The notes under the pieces are model-generated. The model did no database searches, was not told where the DNA came from, and worked only from the letters and a program-made list of their open reading frames with translations. From the NCBI GenBank assembly GCA_947166385.1, contig CAMVEB010000002.1, forward strand, positions 1 through 64,000: a stretch of DNA of 64,000 nucleotides. The letters are read 5' to 3'. The translations under genes and the position numbers were made by a program. The DNA is from an uncultured Clostridia bacterium. Lineage in GTDB: Bacteria > Bacillota > Clostridia > Christensenellales > Aristaeellaceae. How positions within the stretch are numbered: position 1 is the first letter of the stretch; each line of letters opens with the position of its first letter. This document shows, in pieces, positions 43,403 through 52,889 of the stretch.

Positions 43403-44536
43403 ATGAAGTACCGCACCATGGGAAAACTGGGCATCCGGACGTCCGCCTTCGGCCTGGGATGCATGCGCTTCAACGGCCCCGCTTCCGGGGACAGCGTCAT
43501 TGACGAACAGAAGGCCGTCTCCCTGATCCGTCGGGCGATTGACGGCGGTGTGACCTATATCGATACCGCCTATGTCTACCTGGACAAAACCTCGGAGATC
43601 GTCCTGGGCAAGGCGCTGAGAGACGGATACCGGGACAGGGTGACCATTGCCACCAAGGTGCCGTCGGACATGGTGAATAACCGGGCGGATCTGGAGGCCG
43701 TGCTGGCGGAGGAACTGAAAAAGCTGCAGACGGACCATATCGATTTCTACCTGATGCACGCCCTGAACCGGCAGAAGTGGGAGCATATGAAGGAAATCGG
43801 CGCGCGGGAGTTCTTCGACGACATGAAGCGGGAAGGGAAGATCCGTTTCAAATGCTGCTCCTTCCATGGCCCCTATGAAGAGTTTGAATACATCATCAAC
43901 GACTGGGACTGGGATATGGTCCAGATCCAGTACAATTTCATGGATATCAGCAACCAGGCCGGGACAAAAGGCCTGGAGCTTGCCGGCAGCAAAGGAATCC
44001 CGGTGGTCATCATGGAGGGCCTGCTGGGCGGGCGCCTGGCCAGCGCTCCGGACAATGTTCAGGCGCTCTATGACGCCTTTCCGGTCCGGCGGTCCGCGGT
44101 GGAATGGGCTTTCCGCTGGCTGTGCAATCATCCGGAAGTGGCGGTTGTCCTGTCCGGCTGCAACGAGGCGGAGCAGATCGACGAGAACCTGCGCATCTTT
44201 GATACCGTGGACACGGGGATCATGAGCGAAGACGAGCTGAAACTCATCGATGACGTGCGCGCAGCCTATATCAGCCGTACGAAAGTCGGCTGTACGGGCT
44301 GCCGCTACTGCATGCCCTGTCCCAACGGCGTGGATATCCCGGGCGTGTTCTCCGTATGGAATAATTATTCCCTGTACCGGACAGACCCGAAAACCGACTG
44401 GGTGATGGGCATGATCAGAAAGGCTGACGCCGGTGCGGATCACTGCGTGGGCTGCGGTGGGTGCGAGGCGGCCTGTCCGCAGCACCTGAACATTATCGAC
44501 AGCCTGCAGGAGGCATGGCGTGAGCTGAATCCCTGA
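43403..44536 (+). CDS. aldo/keto reductase with a C-terminal ferredoxin domain
   Basis: 377 residues behind AAAAGGAGAGACTGC. The reductase barrel begins MKYRTMGKLGIRTSAFGLGC. It contains the catalytic Asp/Tyr segment YIDTAYVYLDKTSEIVLG (Tyr 58 area) and HIDFYLMHALNRQKWEHM. The C-terminal part has two Cys clusters, TGCRYCMPCPNGVDIP and DHCVGCGGCEAACPQHLNII, for 4Fe-4S binding. Such fusions in anaerobes use reduced iron-sulfur centres to reduce an unidentified carbonyl substrate. It is a single gene between the amino-acid operon and its own downstream promoter. Confidence 0.9.
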   Translation: MKYRTMGKLGIRTSAFGLGCMRFNGPASGDSVIDEQKAVSLIRRAIDGGVTYIDTAYVYLDKTSEIVLGKALRDGYRDRVTIATKVPSDMVNNRADLEAVLAEELKKLQTDHIDFYLMHALNRQKWEHMKEIGAREFFDDMKREGKIRFKCCSFHGPYEEFEYIINDWDWDMVQIQYNFMDISNQAGTKGLELAGSKGIPVVIMEGLLGGRLASAPDNVQALYDAFPVRRSAVEWAFRWLCNHPEVAVVLSGCNEAEQIDENLRIFDTVDTGIMSEDELKLIDDVRAAYISRTKVGCTGCRYCMPCPNGVDIPGVFSVWNNYSLYRTDPKTDWVMGMIRKADAGADHCVGCGGCEAACPQHLNIIDSLQEAWRELNP

Positions 44537-44544
44537 GAAGACGG

Positions 44545-44573
44545 CTGACAGGTGAGCGGAAAAATGGTATAAT
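44545..44573 (+). promoter_or_regulatory. promoter of the 610-residue exported protein gene
   Basis: CTGACA (44545-44550), 17-base spacer, TATAAT (44568-44573), about 24 bases before ATG 44597. Confidence 0.7.
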
Positions 44574-44596
44574 GGGGTATCACGCAAACGGAGGAC

Positions 44597-46429
44597 ATGA
44601 TGATGAAGAAACTGACAGCAATCCTGATCGCCCTGGCGGTGATGATGACAGCGGGATGGACTTTCTCCCTGGCGGAGGAGAGCTTCTGGGCGCAGGACGG
44701 CGTCGAGGGCACCGTCTGGATGGACGACCGGGCCACGCTGGAAGTGATCGGCGACGGGACCGGGTTCAAGGTGCTGATTCACTGGAGCAACAGCGCCTTT
44801 GACGCCACGGAATGGAACTACCTGTGCGTCCTGGAGGGGGAGACCCTGAAGGCGAGCCATGTGACCTGCGATCATGTGGAGGACGGCGAGGACGGGACGT
44901 CCGAGCGGATCAATGTGTATGAAAAGGACTGCGAAGCGGTCTTTACGGAGAACGAACGCGGGCAGATCGTCATCACCGGCGCGGGGGACGACATGCTGGA
45001 AGGGAAAGCGTTCGACCGGTTGGAGGACGATGGGGACGCGAGCGGCCTGCAGGCGGAGATACAGCTGCTGGGCGAGGTTTTCCGGGCATCGGAGGAGCTG
45101 CTGTTTGAGACGGAGAACGTCACGATGACCGGAAAGGTGAACTTCTCCCTGGACGGAGCCTGGTTCAAGACGGCGGACGCCGAGTATATTCAGGACGGGG
45201 AGGATTCCCTGTGGAAGCTGATTCTGACCTCCCCCCGGGCCGAGGGCGGTGAACGGGTCAACGGATTCACGGTCGTGGCGAACGGCGAGCGGATTTTCGC
45301 CATGGAAGTCTACCATCCCGGCACCTTCCGGACCGGAACGGACAGCGCCCAGAGCACGATCCTGCGCAGAACGGTGCAGATGGATCTGATGGTCAGTCTG
45401 GTGAAAACCCTGCTGGAACAGCCGGATCTGCTGCAGGGCAGCGGCACGGTGGAATCCGTGGGCGCGGAGGACGGCGGGAAGGAAATCCGCATCCGGGCGG
45501 GCGGCGATGTTCCGGCCCTGGTGAACAGCGGGCTGAACGTACTGGCCCAGTACGCGGCGAAACGGTATTTCGCCACGGACTATGAGCATGTCCAGGCCCA
45601 GCATATGATGCCCCTGGAATACTACATCACCGTGACGCAGGGGATCCTGGCGGCCACGAAGTCCCTGGCGCTGAAGGAGGCGGATCTCCTTTTCACGCTG
45701 GATGAAAAAGGACAGCTGGAAGGGGTTTCCGGAAAGATCGCCGTGGTGCTGACCACGGGGCAGGACGGGGAGAAAACGCTGGACGTTTCCCTGGACATCG
45801 GCGTTTCCGGCCGGGGAGAGAGCATCGTGAAGGAATTCAACCCCGCGGACTACGGCGTGGAAAAGCCCGACGGCGGGGAAAACGGGCTGCCGGGAGGACA
45901 GGAAGAACCGGCGGAGCCGGAGGAAGAGGGTTCTCTCCTGGATGAGGAGACAGCGGCCCGCGTCGCGGACGCGGCCAGAACCGCATGGGCCCGGGCCGGC
46001 CGGGAGATCGGAGACGACATGATCGTGACCGTCCGGGATATGGACGGGTACAGCTATACGGAATTCCGGAATGAGGACAGCTCGGCAATGCTGGACTGCT
46101 TCCGGGATCAGCAGGGGCTTGTGCTGGAAATGCACAACATGGTCAACGACTGGCAGGGGGATGTGGAATACACGTTCAGCGCTTATCCGGACGAAAAGCT
46201 GGTTTCCGAGGAGTCGGAGAAAGTGCTGGCGTTCATCGCGGATCTGGATCCGGAGCTTCGGGAAAAGATTGAGAAGCTGCAGGTGCAGTGGTGGTATGAG
46301 AACGGGGAGAACCTGTATCTCTGCCTGATGGAGGATCCGATCGCCCAAGACTGGGACGGGATTCTCGTGGTGGTCCGGGTGCGGCCGGACTGGCAGATTG
46401 AATATTACAGCTGCATTGCCAACGGATAA
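44597..46429 (+). CDS. exported protein of unknown function, 610 residues
   Basis: The start ATG 44597 follows CGGAGGACATG; ATG codons at 44600 and 44603 are alternatives. The signal peptide is KKLTAILIALAVMMTAGWTF (cleavage near LAEES). The mature protein shows beta-rich repeated segments (VWMDDRATLEVIGDGTGFKV, GKVNFSLDGAWFKTADAEYI) and an acidic Glu-rich linker around residues 420-450 (GGQEEPAEPEEEGSLLDEET). A C-terminal domain follows (SYTEFRNEDSSAMLDCFRD). No motif reveals activity. It precedes the MutS-type gene by 15 bases, so the two may be cotranscribed. Confidence 0.65.
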   Translation: MMMKKLTAILIALAVMMTAGWTFSLAEESFWAQDGVEGTVWMDDRATLEVIGDGTGFKVLIHWSNSAFDATEWNYLCVLEGETLKASHVTCDHVEDGEDGTSERINVYEKDCEAVFTENERGQIVITGAGDDMLEGKAFDRLEDDGDASGLQAEIQLLGEVFRASEELLFETENVTMTGKVNFSLDGAWFKTADAEYIQDGEDSLWKLILTSPRAEGGERVNGFTVVANGERIFAMEVYHPGTFRTGTDSAQSTILRRTVQMDLMVSLVKTLLEQPDLLQGSGTVESVGAEDGGKEIRIRAGGDVPALVNSGLNVLAQYAAKRYFATDYEHVQAQHMMPLEYYITVTQGILAATKSLALKEADLLFTLDEKGQLEGVSGKIAVVLTTGQDGEKTLDVSLDIGVSGRGESIVKEFNPADYGVEKPDGGENGLPGGQEEPAEPEEEGSLLDEETAARVADAARTAWARAGREIGDDMIVTVRDMDGYSYTEFRNEDSSAMLDCFRDQQGLVLEMHNMVNDWQGDVEYTFSAYPDEKLVSEESEKVLAFIADLDPELREKIEKLQVQWWYENGENLYLCLMEDPIAQDWDGILVVVRVRPDWQIEYYSCIANG

Positions 46430-46444
46430 GGCAGGGGAGACGCC

Positions 46445-48196
46445 ATGAAGCCAAACAGCCTCAGCATTCTTTTTCCCTGGCAGGACCGGGTGACGTACCG
46501 GCAGGTGCCGCCGGAGACATGGCATGACCTCGGCCTGGATGCGATCGTGGAGAAAGTGGCCGCGAAGCCCCAGGAGATTCCCCTGCTGGAGCGGGTGATG
46601 ACCAGCCTGACCGCGGATCCGGAGGTCTGCCGTTTCCGCGCGGATGTGTTTGAGGATCTTTCCCGGCATCCGGAGATACGGGACCGGCTGATGAAGCTAC
46701 TGGACCGGGTGAAGATGTTCTACGACTACGGCGTCGTCAGCCGGCACGCGGGGGACGAGGCCGGAATCTGGGATCTGATGCACCGCCTGGAGGAATACCG
46801 GGATTACATTGTGTCGGTGGAGGAAATCCGGGAATGCCTGTCCGGGGCGGATCTGCGTTCCGAGGGCCTGATCACGCTGCGGGAGACGATCATCGGGATC
46901 TACGAAAGCAACGGCTTCGCGGCGCTGCGCAAAGATGTTGAGGAACTGCGCGTCAACGCTTCCGGCGTGCGGAGCGTGACGGTGGGGATCAACGTCAACG
47001 AACGGTTCGAAGCGATCAACATGGGGCTGGTGGCGGTGAACGCCAAACCCTTTACGCGCTCCGGCGTGCTGAAGCATTTCATCACGGCGGTGAATCCGCG
47101 GGATGAAATCAGCCCGGAGGCGGAATGGAGCGGCAGCATGAACTACCAGCCGGCTTCGCCGCCCCTCGGCTTTACGGACGGAATGAACTACCTGGTGGAG
47201 GCGGGCGCGGTGCTGCGCAATCCGATCATCGGGATGACCATGGCCTCCATTCCCCGGGACGACGGATCCTCGGAGGTGCCGAGGCAGTTTGACTCCGCCG
47301 CCACCACGCTGCTGACACGGCTGGTGCGGCACCTGCGCGAAGTGCTGGGAAAGTATATCAATCTCAGCGTCCGCGATATCTCCGGCCTGATTCCCGAACT
47401 GGTGTTTTATGTCCGGTGGGCGGAATACCTGGACAGGCTGAAGCAGGCCGGCTGGCACTTCTGCAAGCCGGAGGCCGGCACGCCGGAGGGCGGCTCCGGC
47501 ATGCGGGCGGAAGGGTTCTACAATCTGAAGCTGATCGGCAGCGTGGCGCCGGGCCAGGCTGTCCTGAACGATCTGCGCTTTGACGGCGAGAAACGGGTGT
47601 ATGTGCTGACCGGCGCCAACCGGGGCGGGAAGACCACGGTGACCCAGGCGGTCGGGCAGCTGTTCATGCTGGCCCAGTGCGGGATCTCCGTGCCGGCAAA
47701 CGTCTTCGTCTTTGATCCGGCGGACCTGGTGCTGACGCATTTCCCGGCGGATGAGGACCGGACGCTGGACCTGGGGCGCCTGGGCGAGGAATGCCGGCGG
47801 TTCCGGGAACTGTACGACATGAGCTCCGGGAAGAGCCTGATCCTGCTGAACGAAACGTTTTCCACCACCTCTTTCGAGGAAGGATACTATATCGCGGTGG
47901 ATTCCCTGCGGGCGATCCTGCAGAAGGGCGCGCGCACGATCTACAACACGCATATGCACAAGCTGGCGTATGACCTGGATACAGCGGTCAACATTGCAGC
48001 GGCCGACAATCAAAAAACGCCGGGGAAAGCGGTTTCCCTGGTGTCGGAGAGCAAGGACGGAACGGCCACGTTCCGGATCCGGATCGCCCCGCCGGAAGGG
48101 AAATCCTTCGCGCGGGGAATCGCGGAGAAATACGGCGTGACCTATGAGGATTTAACAGGCAGCCGGACGCCCAGAGCGCCGGGCAGCAGCTCGTAG
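46445..48196 (+). CDS. MutS-family ATPase, lacking the mismatch-recognition domain
   Basis: 583 residues from ATG 46445 (GGGGAGACGCC upstream). The N-terminal half corresponds to the core and lever domains of MutS/MutS2 (FEDLSRHPEIRDRLMKLLDR, IHRLEEYRDYIVSVEEIREC-type helices). The ATPase contains Walker A LTGANRGGKTTVTQAVGQLF at about residue 388, Walker B SLILLNETFSTTSFEEGYYI and a His switch in IYNTHMHKLAYDLD. There is no N-terminal mismatch-binding domain with Phe-x-Glu, so it belongs with the MutS-related group of uncertain role rather than repair MutS. Its 3' end overlaps the convergent kinase gene by 55 bases. Confidence 0.82.
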   Translation: MKPNSLSILFPWQDRVTYRQVPPETWHDLGLDAIVEKVAAKPQEIPLLERVMTSLTADPEVCRFRADVFEDLSRHPEIRDRLMKLLDRVKMFYDYGVVSRHAGDEAGIWDLMHRLEEYRDYIVSVEEIRECLSGADLRSEGLITLRETIIGIYESNGFAALRKDVEELRVNASGVRSVTVGINVNERFEAINMGLVAVNAKPFTRSGVLKHFITAVNPRDEISPEAEWSGSMNYQPASPPLGFTDGMNYLVEAGAVLRNPIIGMTMASIPRDDGSSEVPRQFDSAATTLLTRLVRHLREVLGKYINLSVRDISGLIPELVFYVRWAEYLDRLKQAGWHFCKPEAGTPEGGSGMRAEGFYNLKLIGSVAPGQAVLNDLRFDGEKRVYVLTGANRGGKTTVTQAVGQLFMLAQCGISVPANVFVFDPADLVLTHFPADEDRTLDLGRLGEECRRFRELYDMSSGKSLILLNETFSTTSFEEGYYIAVDSLRAILQKGARTIYNTHMHKLAYDLDTAVNIAAADNQKTPGKAVSLVSESKDGTATFRIRIAPPEGKSFARGIAEKYGVTYEDLTGSRTPRAPGSSS

Positions 48197-49020
48197 CGGG
48201 CTTCATCCATCGGGATCAGTTCGCCGTCCACATCCACGACCATGCCGGGGCAGCGGACGGTCAGCGACCGGCAGCGGCGCTCGGACACGCCGGGCAGCTC
48301 CACATGGCGGCCGGGGATGAACTTGCTCAGCATCTGCAGGATCTGCGGGCGGGTGAAACGGTCCGCGATCACCAGATCAAACAGCCCGTCGTCCGGCTTC
48401 GCGTGGGGAACGGCCTTCATGCCGCCGCCGATATAGCAGCCGTTGCCGACGGAGAAGATTGTGACGTCCCGCTTCTCGGTGACCCCGTCGCAGGTGATTT
48501 CCACCGGCAGGGGACGGAAATATTTCAGCGCGGCGAAGATACCCATCAGATAGGGGACGCGCCCCTTGCCGAGCCGCTTGAAGCGCTCGGCCTGCCGCAG
48601 CACTTCCACATCGAAACCGGAACCGGACACGTTCAGAAAATGGTAATCGTTCAGCTTCCCCACATCCAGCCGGCGGGGTTCGCCGGACAGCTGGGCGCTG
48701 AGCGCTTCTACCGGATCCGCCGGAAGATCAAGGACTTTCACAAAATCGTTCCCCGTTCCGCAGGGAACGAAATACATCGTGACAAAGCGGCCGGCCAGGC
48801 CGTTCACGATTTCGAAAATCGTGCCGTCTCCGCCGAGACACACGATTTCTTTTTCTCCGTTTTTCACAGCATCGTCCGCCAGTTCGGCCGCGTGGCCGGG
48901 ACGGGCGGTAACGTCCGCGTGGAAAGGAATCCTCTTTTCCTCCAGCATGGCCCGGACGCGGGAAAACACCGCAGCGGCTCCGCCGCAGCCGGCATGCTCG
49001 TTGGTAATCAGGTAAAGCAT
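48142..49020 (-). CDS. diacylglycerol/lipid kinase (DagK/YegS family)
   Basis: 292 residues from ATG 49020 (MLYLITNEHAGCGGAAAVFS), with GGGGG 7 bases upstream; upstream in-frame extension to 49146 has no ribosome site. The kinase motifs are GGDGTIFEIVNGLAG (nucleotide-binding), VPCGTGNDFVKVL, and SVGNGCYIGGGMKAVPHAKP followed by DDGLFDLVIADRF near the C-terminus. It phosphorylates diacylglycerol or a similar lipid. The gene converges with the MutS-like gene. Confidence 0.88.
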   Translation of the reverse strand: MLYLITNEHAGCGGAAAVFSRVRAMLEEKRIPFHADVTARPGHAAELADDAVKNGEKEIVCLGGDGTIFEIVNGLAGRFVTMYFVPCGTGNDFVKVLDLPADPVEALSAQLSGEPRRLDVGKLNDYHFLNVSGSGFDVEVLRQAERFKRLGKGRVPYLMGIFAALKYFRPLPVEITCDGVTEKRDVTIFSVGNGCYIGGGMKAVPHAKPDDGLFDLVIADRFTRPQILQMLSKFIPGRHVELPGVSERRCRSLTVRCPGMVVDVDGELIPMDEARYELLPGALGVRLPVKSS

Positions 49021-49200
49021 GGCCATTCCCCCTTCCCGAAGCATTTTATCACAGAAAGGGCGGGGAATTGTTTTTTTCCTGTTTTTTCCGGCGGATTTCA
49101 AAAGCAAAGAGCGGCCCGGAAAGGTTGTAATCCCGCTTGCGGACAATCAAAACAACAAGATATAGAGGGGATCCGGGAAAAAAAGCACAAGACATGCTGA
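49021..49200. other. intergenic region before the first opp operon
   Basis: No gene was seen. The region includes the 5' end of the lipid kinase transcript. The promoter at 49201 belongs to the opp operon. Confidence 0.4.
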
Positions 49201-49229
49201 TTGCATTTTCCTAGCCGATATGATAAAAT
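49201..49229 (+). promoter_or_regulatory. promoter of the first oligopeptide operon
   Basis: TTGCAT (49201-49206), 17-base spacer, TAAAAT (49224-49229) within TATGATAAAAT. The same arrangement with near-identical sequence stands before the second opp operon (56280-56308). Confidence 0.55.
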
Positions 49230-49289
49230 CGTCGGGTGCTTTTCAGGAAACGAATGGATTTCCGGGCTGGAAACGTTTCCGATATCTGT

Positions 49290-49317
49290 ATTATTCGGGG
49301 AGAAACCCCGTGTAATA
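49290..49317 (+). promoter_or_regulatory. leader hairpin of the first opp operon
   Basis: ATTATTCGGGG (49290) and CCCCGTGTAAT (49306-49316) pair around AGAAA, followed by AAAAT. The stem-loop sits 23 bases before ATG 49340. It is shared in pattern with the second operon (56385-56411). Confidence 0.6.
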
Positions 49318-49339
49318 AAATCTTTATGGAGGTAATACC

Positions 49340-51283
49340 ATGAAAAAGATCCTTTCCCTGGTTCTGGCGATCGCCCTCGTGCTGAGCTGCATGAGCTTCG
49401 CCATGGCTGAAGATCCTGACACCTATTCCATGATCGACAGCTTCGACATCACCACCCTGGACTATGTGTACAACAACAAGTCCTCCAACGGTGACTACAC
49501 CAGCAACTTCATCGAGGGCCTGATGACCCAGGACTCTCACGGCAAGCTGATCCCCGGTATGGCGGACAGCTGGGGCTACAATGCGGATTGCACCGAGTGG
49601 CAGTTCCACATCCGGAATGACGCGGTGTGGACCACCAGCGAAGGCGAAGTGTACGACAACGTGAAGGCGGAAGACTTCGTGACCGGCATGCAGCACGCTG
49701 TAGCCACCCAGTCCGAGACGCTGTCCCTGGTTCAGGGCCTGATCGTCGGTCTGCAGGACTACATCGACGGCACCGGCACCTGGGATGACGTCGGCATCAA
49801 GGTGGACGGCGACCTGATCACCTACACCCTGACCCAGAGCTGCGCGTACTTTGACGGCATGACCACCTACTCCATCCTGTGGCCCATCAACGCCGAGTTC
49901 CTCGAATCCAAGGGTGCGGACTTCGGTGCTGTGGATCCCTCCAGCATCCTGTACAACGGCGCTTACATCCTGAGCTCCCTGGTTTCCGCTCAGGAAGTCC
50001 GTTTCGATGCCAACCCCAACTACTATGACAAGGAAAACGTACACGTGCAGCACGTGGTCGTGTCCTACACCGACGGCAGCGATCCCGCCCAGAACTTCAA
50101 CATGTTCGTGAACGGCGAAGTGACCGCCACCAGCATCAACTCCAGCCTGCCGGACGTTGTGAAGAAGGCTGACGAGCTCTATGCTGACAATCAGTACAAG
50201 AGCATGACCACCGCGACCTCCTACTGGGGCGCCTTCAACTTCGACCGTCAGAGCTATGCGCTGTACAACGATCCGTCCGTGGTGACCACCACGAAGGATG
50301 ACGCGCAGAAGGCTGACGCCAAGGCCGCGATCCTGAACAAGTATTTCCGTCTGGCGATCTACGCCGCCTACTCCACCAAGGCCACCCAGGCCATCACCAA
50401 GGGCGAGGAGCGCGCGCTGGACGCCGCCCGGAACACCCTGGTTCCCTACACCTTCGCTGTGACGAGCGACGGCACCAACTACGGCACCATCCTGACCAAG
50501 TATGTGGAAGAGATGGAACCCGAATTCGCCGGCATCAACCTGAACGACGGTCAGGACGCCTGGTACAATCCGGAACGCGCCGCGAAGTTCGCCGCCAAGG
50601 CCAAGGAAGAACTGGGCGATACCATCAGCGCATGGCCCATCATCCTGGACTACCCGGTATTCGCCGGCAGTGAGAACAACAAGAACGCCGCCCTGGCCAT
50701 GAAGGACTCCATCGAAAAGGCCATCGGCGACTATGTGCAGGTCAACCTGGTGTATCTGGAAGGCAACTCTTCCACCTACTACTCCGCGTTCTATTCCATC
50801 CCCACCGGTGAAGACAACTCCATTGACTTCTCCTTCGGCGCGGGCTGGGGTCCCGACTACGGCGATCCGCTGACCTACATCAACTGCTTCGATTCCAAAA
50901 TCGGCGACATGCTGAACTACTCCGGCCTGAACCTCGCCTCAGAAACCGAGAGCGAATCCGGCAAGGCTGCCAAGGAAGCCATCGGTCTGTATGACTTCCA
51001 GAAGCTGCTGGACCAGGCGAAGGTCGCCGCGGGCGACGAGCGTATCGACCTGTTCGCCAAGTGCGAAGCCATGCTGCTGACCAACGGCATCATCCGTCCC
51101 TACAGCACCAGCGGCGCGAACCTGGTGGTGAGCAAGGTGGTGCCCTTCTCCGCTGCCTACGGTCTGTACGGCCAGGCTTCCTACAACGTGGTTCCCTACT
51201 TCAAGTACATGAAGCTGCAGAGCGAACCCGTGCTGGCTGCCGACTATCAGGCTGCCAAGGAAGCATGGCTTGCGGGTGAATAA
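49340..51283 (+). CDS. oligopeptide ABC transporter substrate-binding protein 1 (OppA/DppA type)
   Basis: 647 residues behind ATGGAGGTAATACC. The signal peptide KKILSLVLAIALVLSCMSFA ends AMA-ED; a Cys (LSC) lies before the cleavage but does not fit a lipobox clearly. The mature part is a family-5 solute-binding protein: YNADCTEWQFHIRNDAVWTT, then EDFVTGMQHAVATQSETLSL, and SSILYNGAYILSSLVSAQEV. It captures peptides outside the membrane. A hairpin right after the gene should favour its high expression over the permeases. Confidence 0.88.
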   Translation: MKKILSLVLAIALVLSCMSFAMAEDPDTYSMIDSFDITTLDYVYNNKSSNGDYTSNFIEGLMTQDSHGKLIPGMADSWGYNADCTEWQFHIRNDAVWTTSEGEVYDNVKAEDFVTGMQHAVATQSETLSLVQGLIVGLQDYIDGTGTWDDVGIKVDGDLITYTLTQSCAYFDGMTTYSILWPINAEFLESKGADFGAVDPSSILYNGAYILSSLVSAQEVRFDANPNYYDKENVHVQHVVVSYTDGSDPAQNFNMFVNGEVTATSINSSLPDVVKKADELYADNQYKSMTTATSYWGAFNFDRQSYALYNDPSVVTTTKDDAQKADAKAAILNKYFRLAIYAAYSTKATQAITKGEERALDAARNTLVPYTFAVTSDGTNYGTILTKYVEEMEPEFAGINLNDGQDAWYNPERAAKFAAKAKEELGDTISAWPIILDYPVFAGSENNKNAALAMKDSIEKAIGDYVQVNLVYLEGNSSTYYSAFYSIPTGEDNSIDFSFGAGWGPDYGDPLTYINCFDSKIGDMLNYSGLNLASETESESGKAAKEAIGLYDFQKLLDQAKVAAGDERIDLFAKCEAMLLTNGIIRPYSTSGANLVVSKVVPFSAAYGLYGQASYNVVPYFKYMKLQSEPVLAADYQAAKEAWLAGE

Positions 51284-51328
51284 TCCGTAAACCGGTACAA
51301 CTGAATGAATCCCAAGTAAATTTACCAA

Positions 51329-51364
51329 GGCGAAAGCCGGAAGAGTATTCTCCCGGCTTTCGCC
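51329..51364 (+). terminator. post-oppA hairpin (attenuator/mRNA-protecting)
   Basis: GGCGAAAGCCGG (51329-51340) pairs perfectly with CCGGCTTTCGCC (51353-51364). It is not followed by a T-run, so partial termination or 3'-end protection is more likely than full termination. Confidence 0.75.
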
Positions 51365-51389
51365 TTGCCCAGTGGAAGGTTTTGTTTTT

Positions 51390-52889
51390 ATGAAGAGAGG
51401 GTACATCCTGAAGCGTCTCCTCCGGTCCGTGATTTCCATTGTGATTATCATGCTTGTGGTTTTCACGCTGGTATATACCCTGGTTCCGAGGGACAATATC
51501 TTTTTTGAAGACGCGACATACCGGAAACTCGGCGGCAAACCGGATGACAAGACGGACTACGTCTACAACACCTGGATGAAGCTGGGATACCTGGACTTTG
51601 TCAAAATCAACGACTATTGCCTGGAACGGTATGAGGCGGGCAGCAGCGAGATGCAGAACGCGATCCAGCCGGATTCGAAGGAAACGGCTGAGTTTATCGA
51701 GCATTATGAATCGCTGGGCTACACGGTGCAGCGTTATACGGTCAGCAACCGCGTATACGCCTACAAGGACCGGCCCCTTTTTCAGCGGATGTGGAACTGG
51801 TTCAGCAATCTGATCCAGATTGACCATGTGAACCGCGTGCAGGATCCCAACAATCCGGATCTGGAACGCAAGATCTATTTCGGCAGAACGCCGACCGGCG
51901 GCCTGGCGCTGATCGGCAGCGGAACCATTCATAAGTACCTGATTTACACCGACTCGCATTTCCCGTTCATTCATCAGAATATTATCACCCTGAACATGGG
52001 GGAATCCTATCCGACCTATCAGGGGCTGGAGGCGCTGAGTGTCATGTTCTCCTCACAGGGAACCGAGGTCAAGCGCGATGTAACTTTTGAGACCGGCGAA
52101 ACCGGCTCTTCGGCGATCAATTTCGGATCGCTGACCTACAAGGAAAACCTGGACCGCATGGACAGGAAAAAGTTTGTGGATCATTACGCAAACTACACGA
52201 CCTTCAAGGATCAGACCTCGATGGTCGGGACCTCTTTTATCATGGGCATATTCGCTCTCCTGCTGGCCTATGGCATCGGCCTGCCGTTCGGCGTGGCCAT
52301 GGCCAGAAACAAGGACGGGCTTATCGATAAATTCGGCATGCTCTATATCATCTTTATCACCTCTGTGCCTTCGCTGGCATACATCTATATCTTCCGGTAC
52401 CTCGGCACGACGTGGTTCGGCCTGCCGAACGTGTTTACCACTTTCGGCCCCTCCGATCTCCGGAGCTGGATCCTGCCGATCATCTCCCTGGCGCTGCCGT
52501 CCATCTCCTCGCTGATGCTGTGGATCCGGCGGTACGTGGTGGACCAGATGAACTCCGACTATGTCAAGTTTGCCAAGGCCAAGGGACTGAGCCGGAAGGA
52601 AATCTTCTCGAGGCATATTTTCAAGAACGCGAGCATTCCGATTGTGCACGGCATTCCCAGTTCCCTGGCGGGCTGCATCACCGGCGCCATCATCACCGAG
52701 GCGATTTATTCCGTCGGCGGTATGGGCAAGATGCTGCCGAACGCCATCAACCAGTACAACAATGTGATGATTGTCGCGCTGACTTTCCTGTTCTCGACAA
52801 TCTCCGTGCTGTCCGTCCTGCTCGGGGATATTATCCTGACCAAGGTTGACCCGCGGATTTCACTAACAGAGAAGGCAGGTAGATCGTGA
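51390..52889 (+). CDS. oligopeptide ABC transporter permease 1a (OppB/DppB type)
   Basis: 499 residues from ATG 51390 after GTGGAAGG; the GTG at 51372 is rejected because it overlaps the ribosome site. The first helix (LRSVISIVIIMLVVFTLVYT) is followed by an unusually long outward domain, about residues 35-280 (KVDFV-type through SYPTYQGLEALSVMFSSQGT). The classic core of five helices follows, with the EAA loop KFAKAKGLSRKEIFSRHIFK. Family members are normally about 310-340 residues; the extra 160 residues are external. Stop and next start overlap (TGATG). Confidence 0.85.
   Translation: MKRGYILKRLLRSVISIVIIMLVVFTLVYTLVPRDNIFFEDATYRKLGGKPDDKTDYVYNTWMKLGYLDFVKINDYCLERYEAGSSEMQNAIQPDSKETAEFIEHYESLGYTVQRYTVSNRVYAYKDRPLFQRMWNWFSNLIQIDHVNRVQDPNNPDLERKIYFGRTPTGGLALIGSGTIHKYLIYTDSHFPFIHQNIITLNMGESYPTYQGLEALSVMFSSQGTEVKRDVTFETGETGSSAINFGSLTYKENLDRMDRKKFVDHYANYTTFKDQTSMVGTSFIMGIFALLLAYGIGLPFGVAMARNKDGLIDKFGMLYIIFITSVPSLAYIYIFRYLGTTWFGLPNVFTTFGPSDLRSWILPIISLALPSISSLMLWIRRYVVDQMNSDYVKFAKAKGLSRKEIFSRHIFKNASIPIVHGIPSSLAGCITGAIITEAIYSVGGMGKMLPNAINQYNNVMIVALTFLFSTISVLSVLLGDIILTKVDPRISLTEKAGRS

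Noticed and set aside
43256-46669. 1137-codon open frame on the minus strand
   Set aside because: It covers several clear genes on the plus strand, has no ribosome site, and reflects GC-rich third positions. It is a shadow frame.
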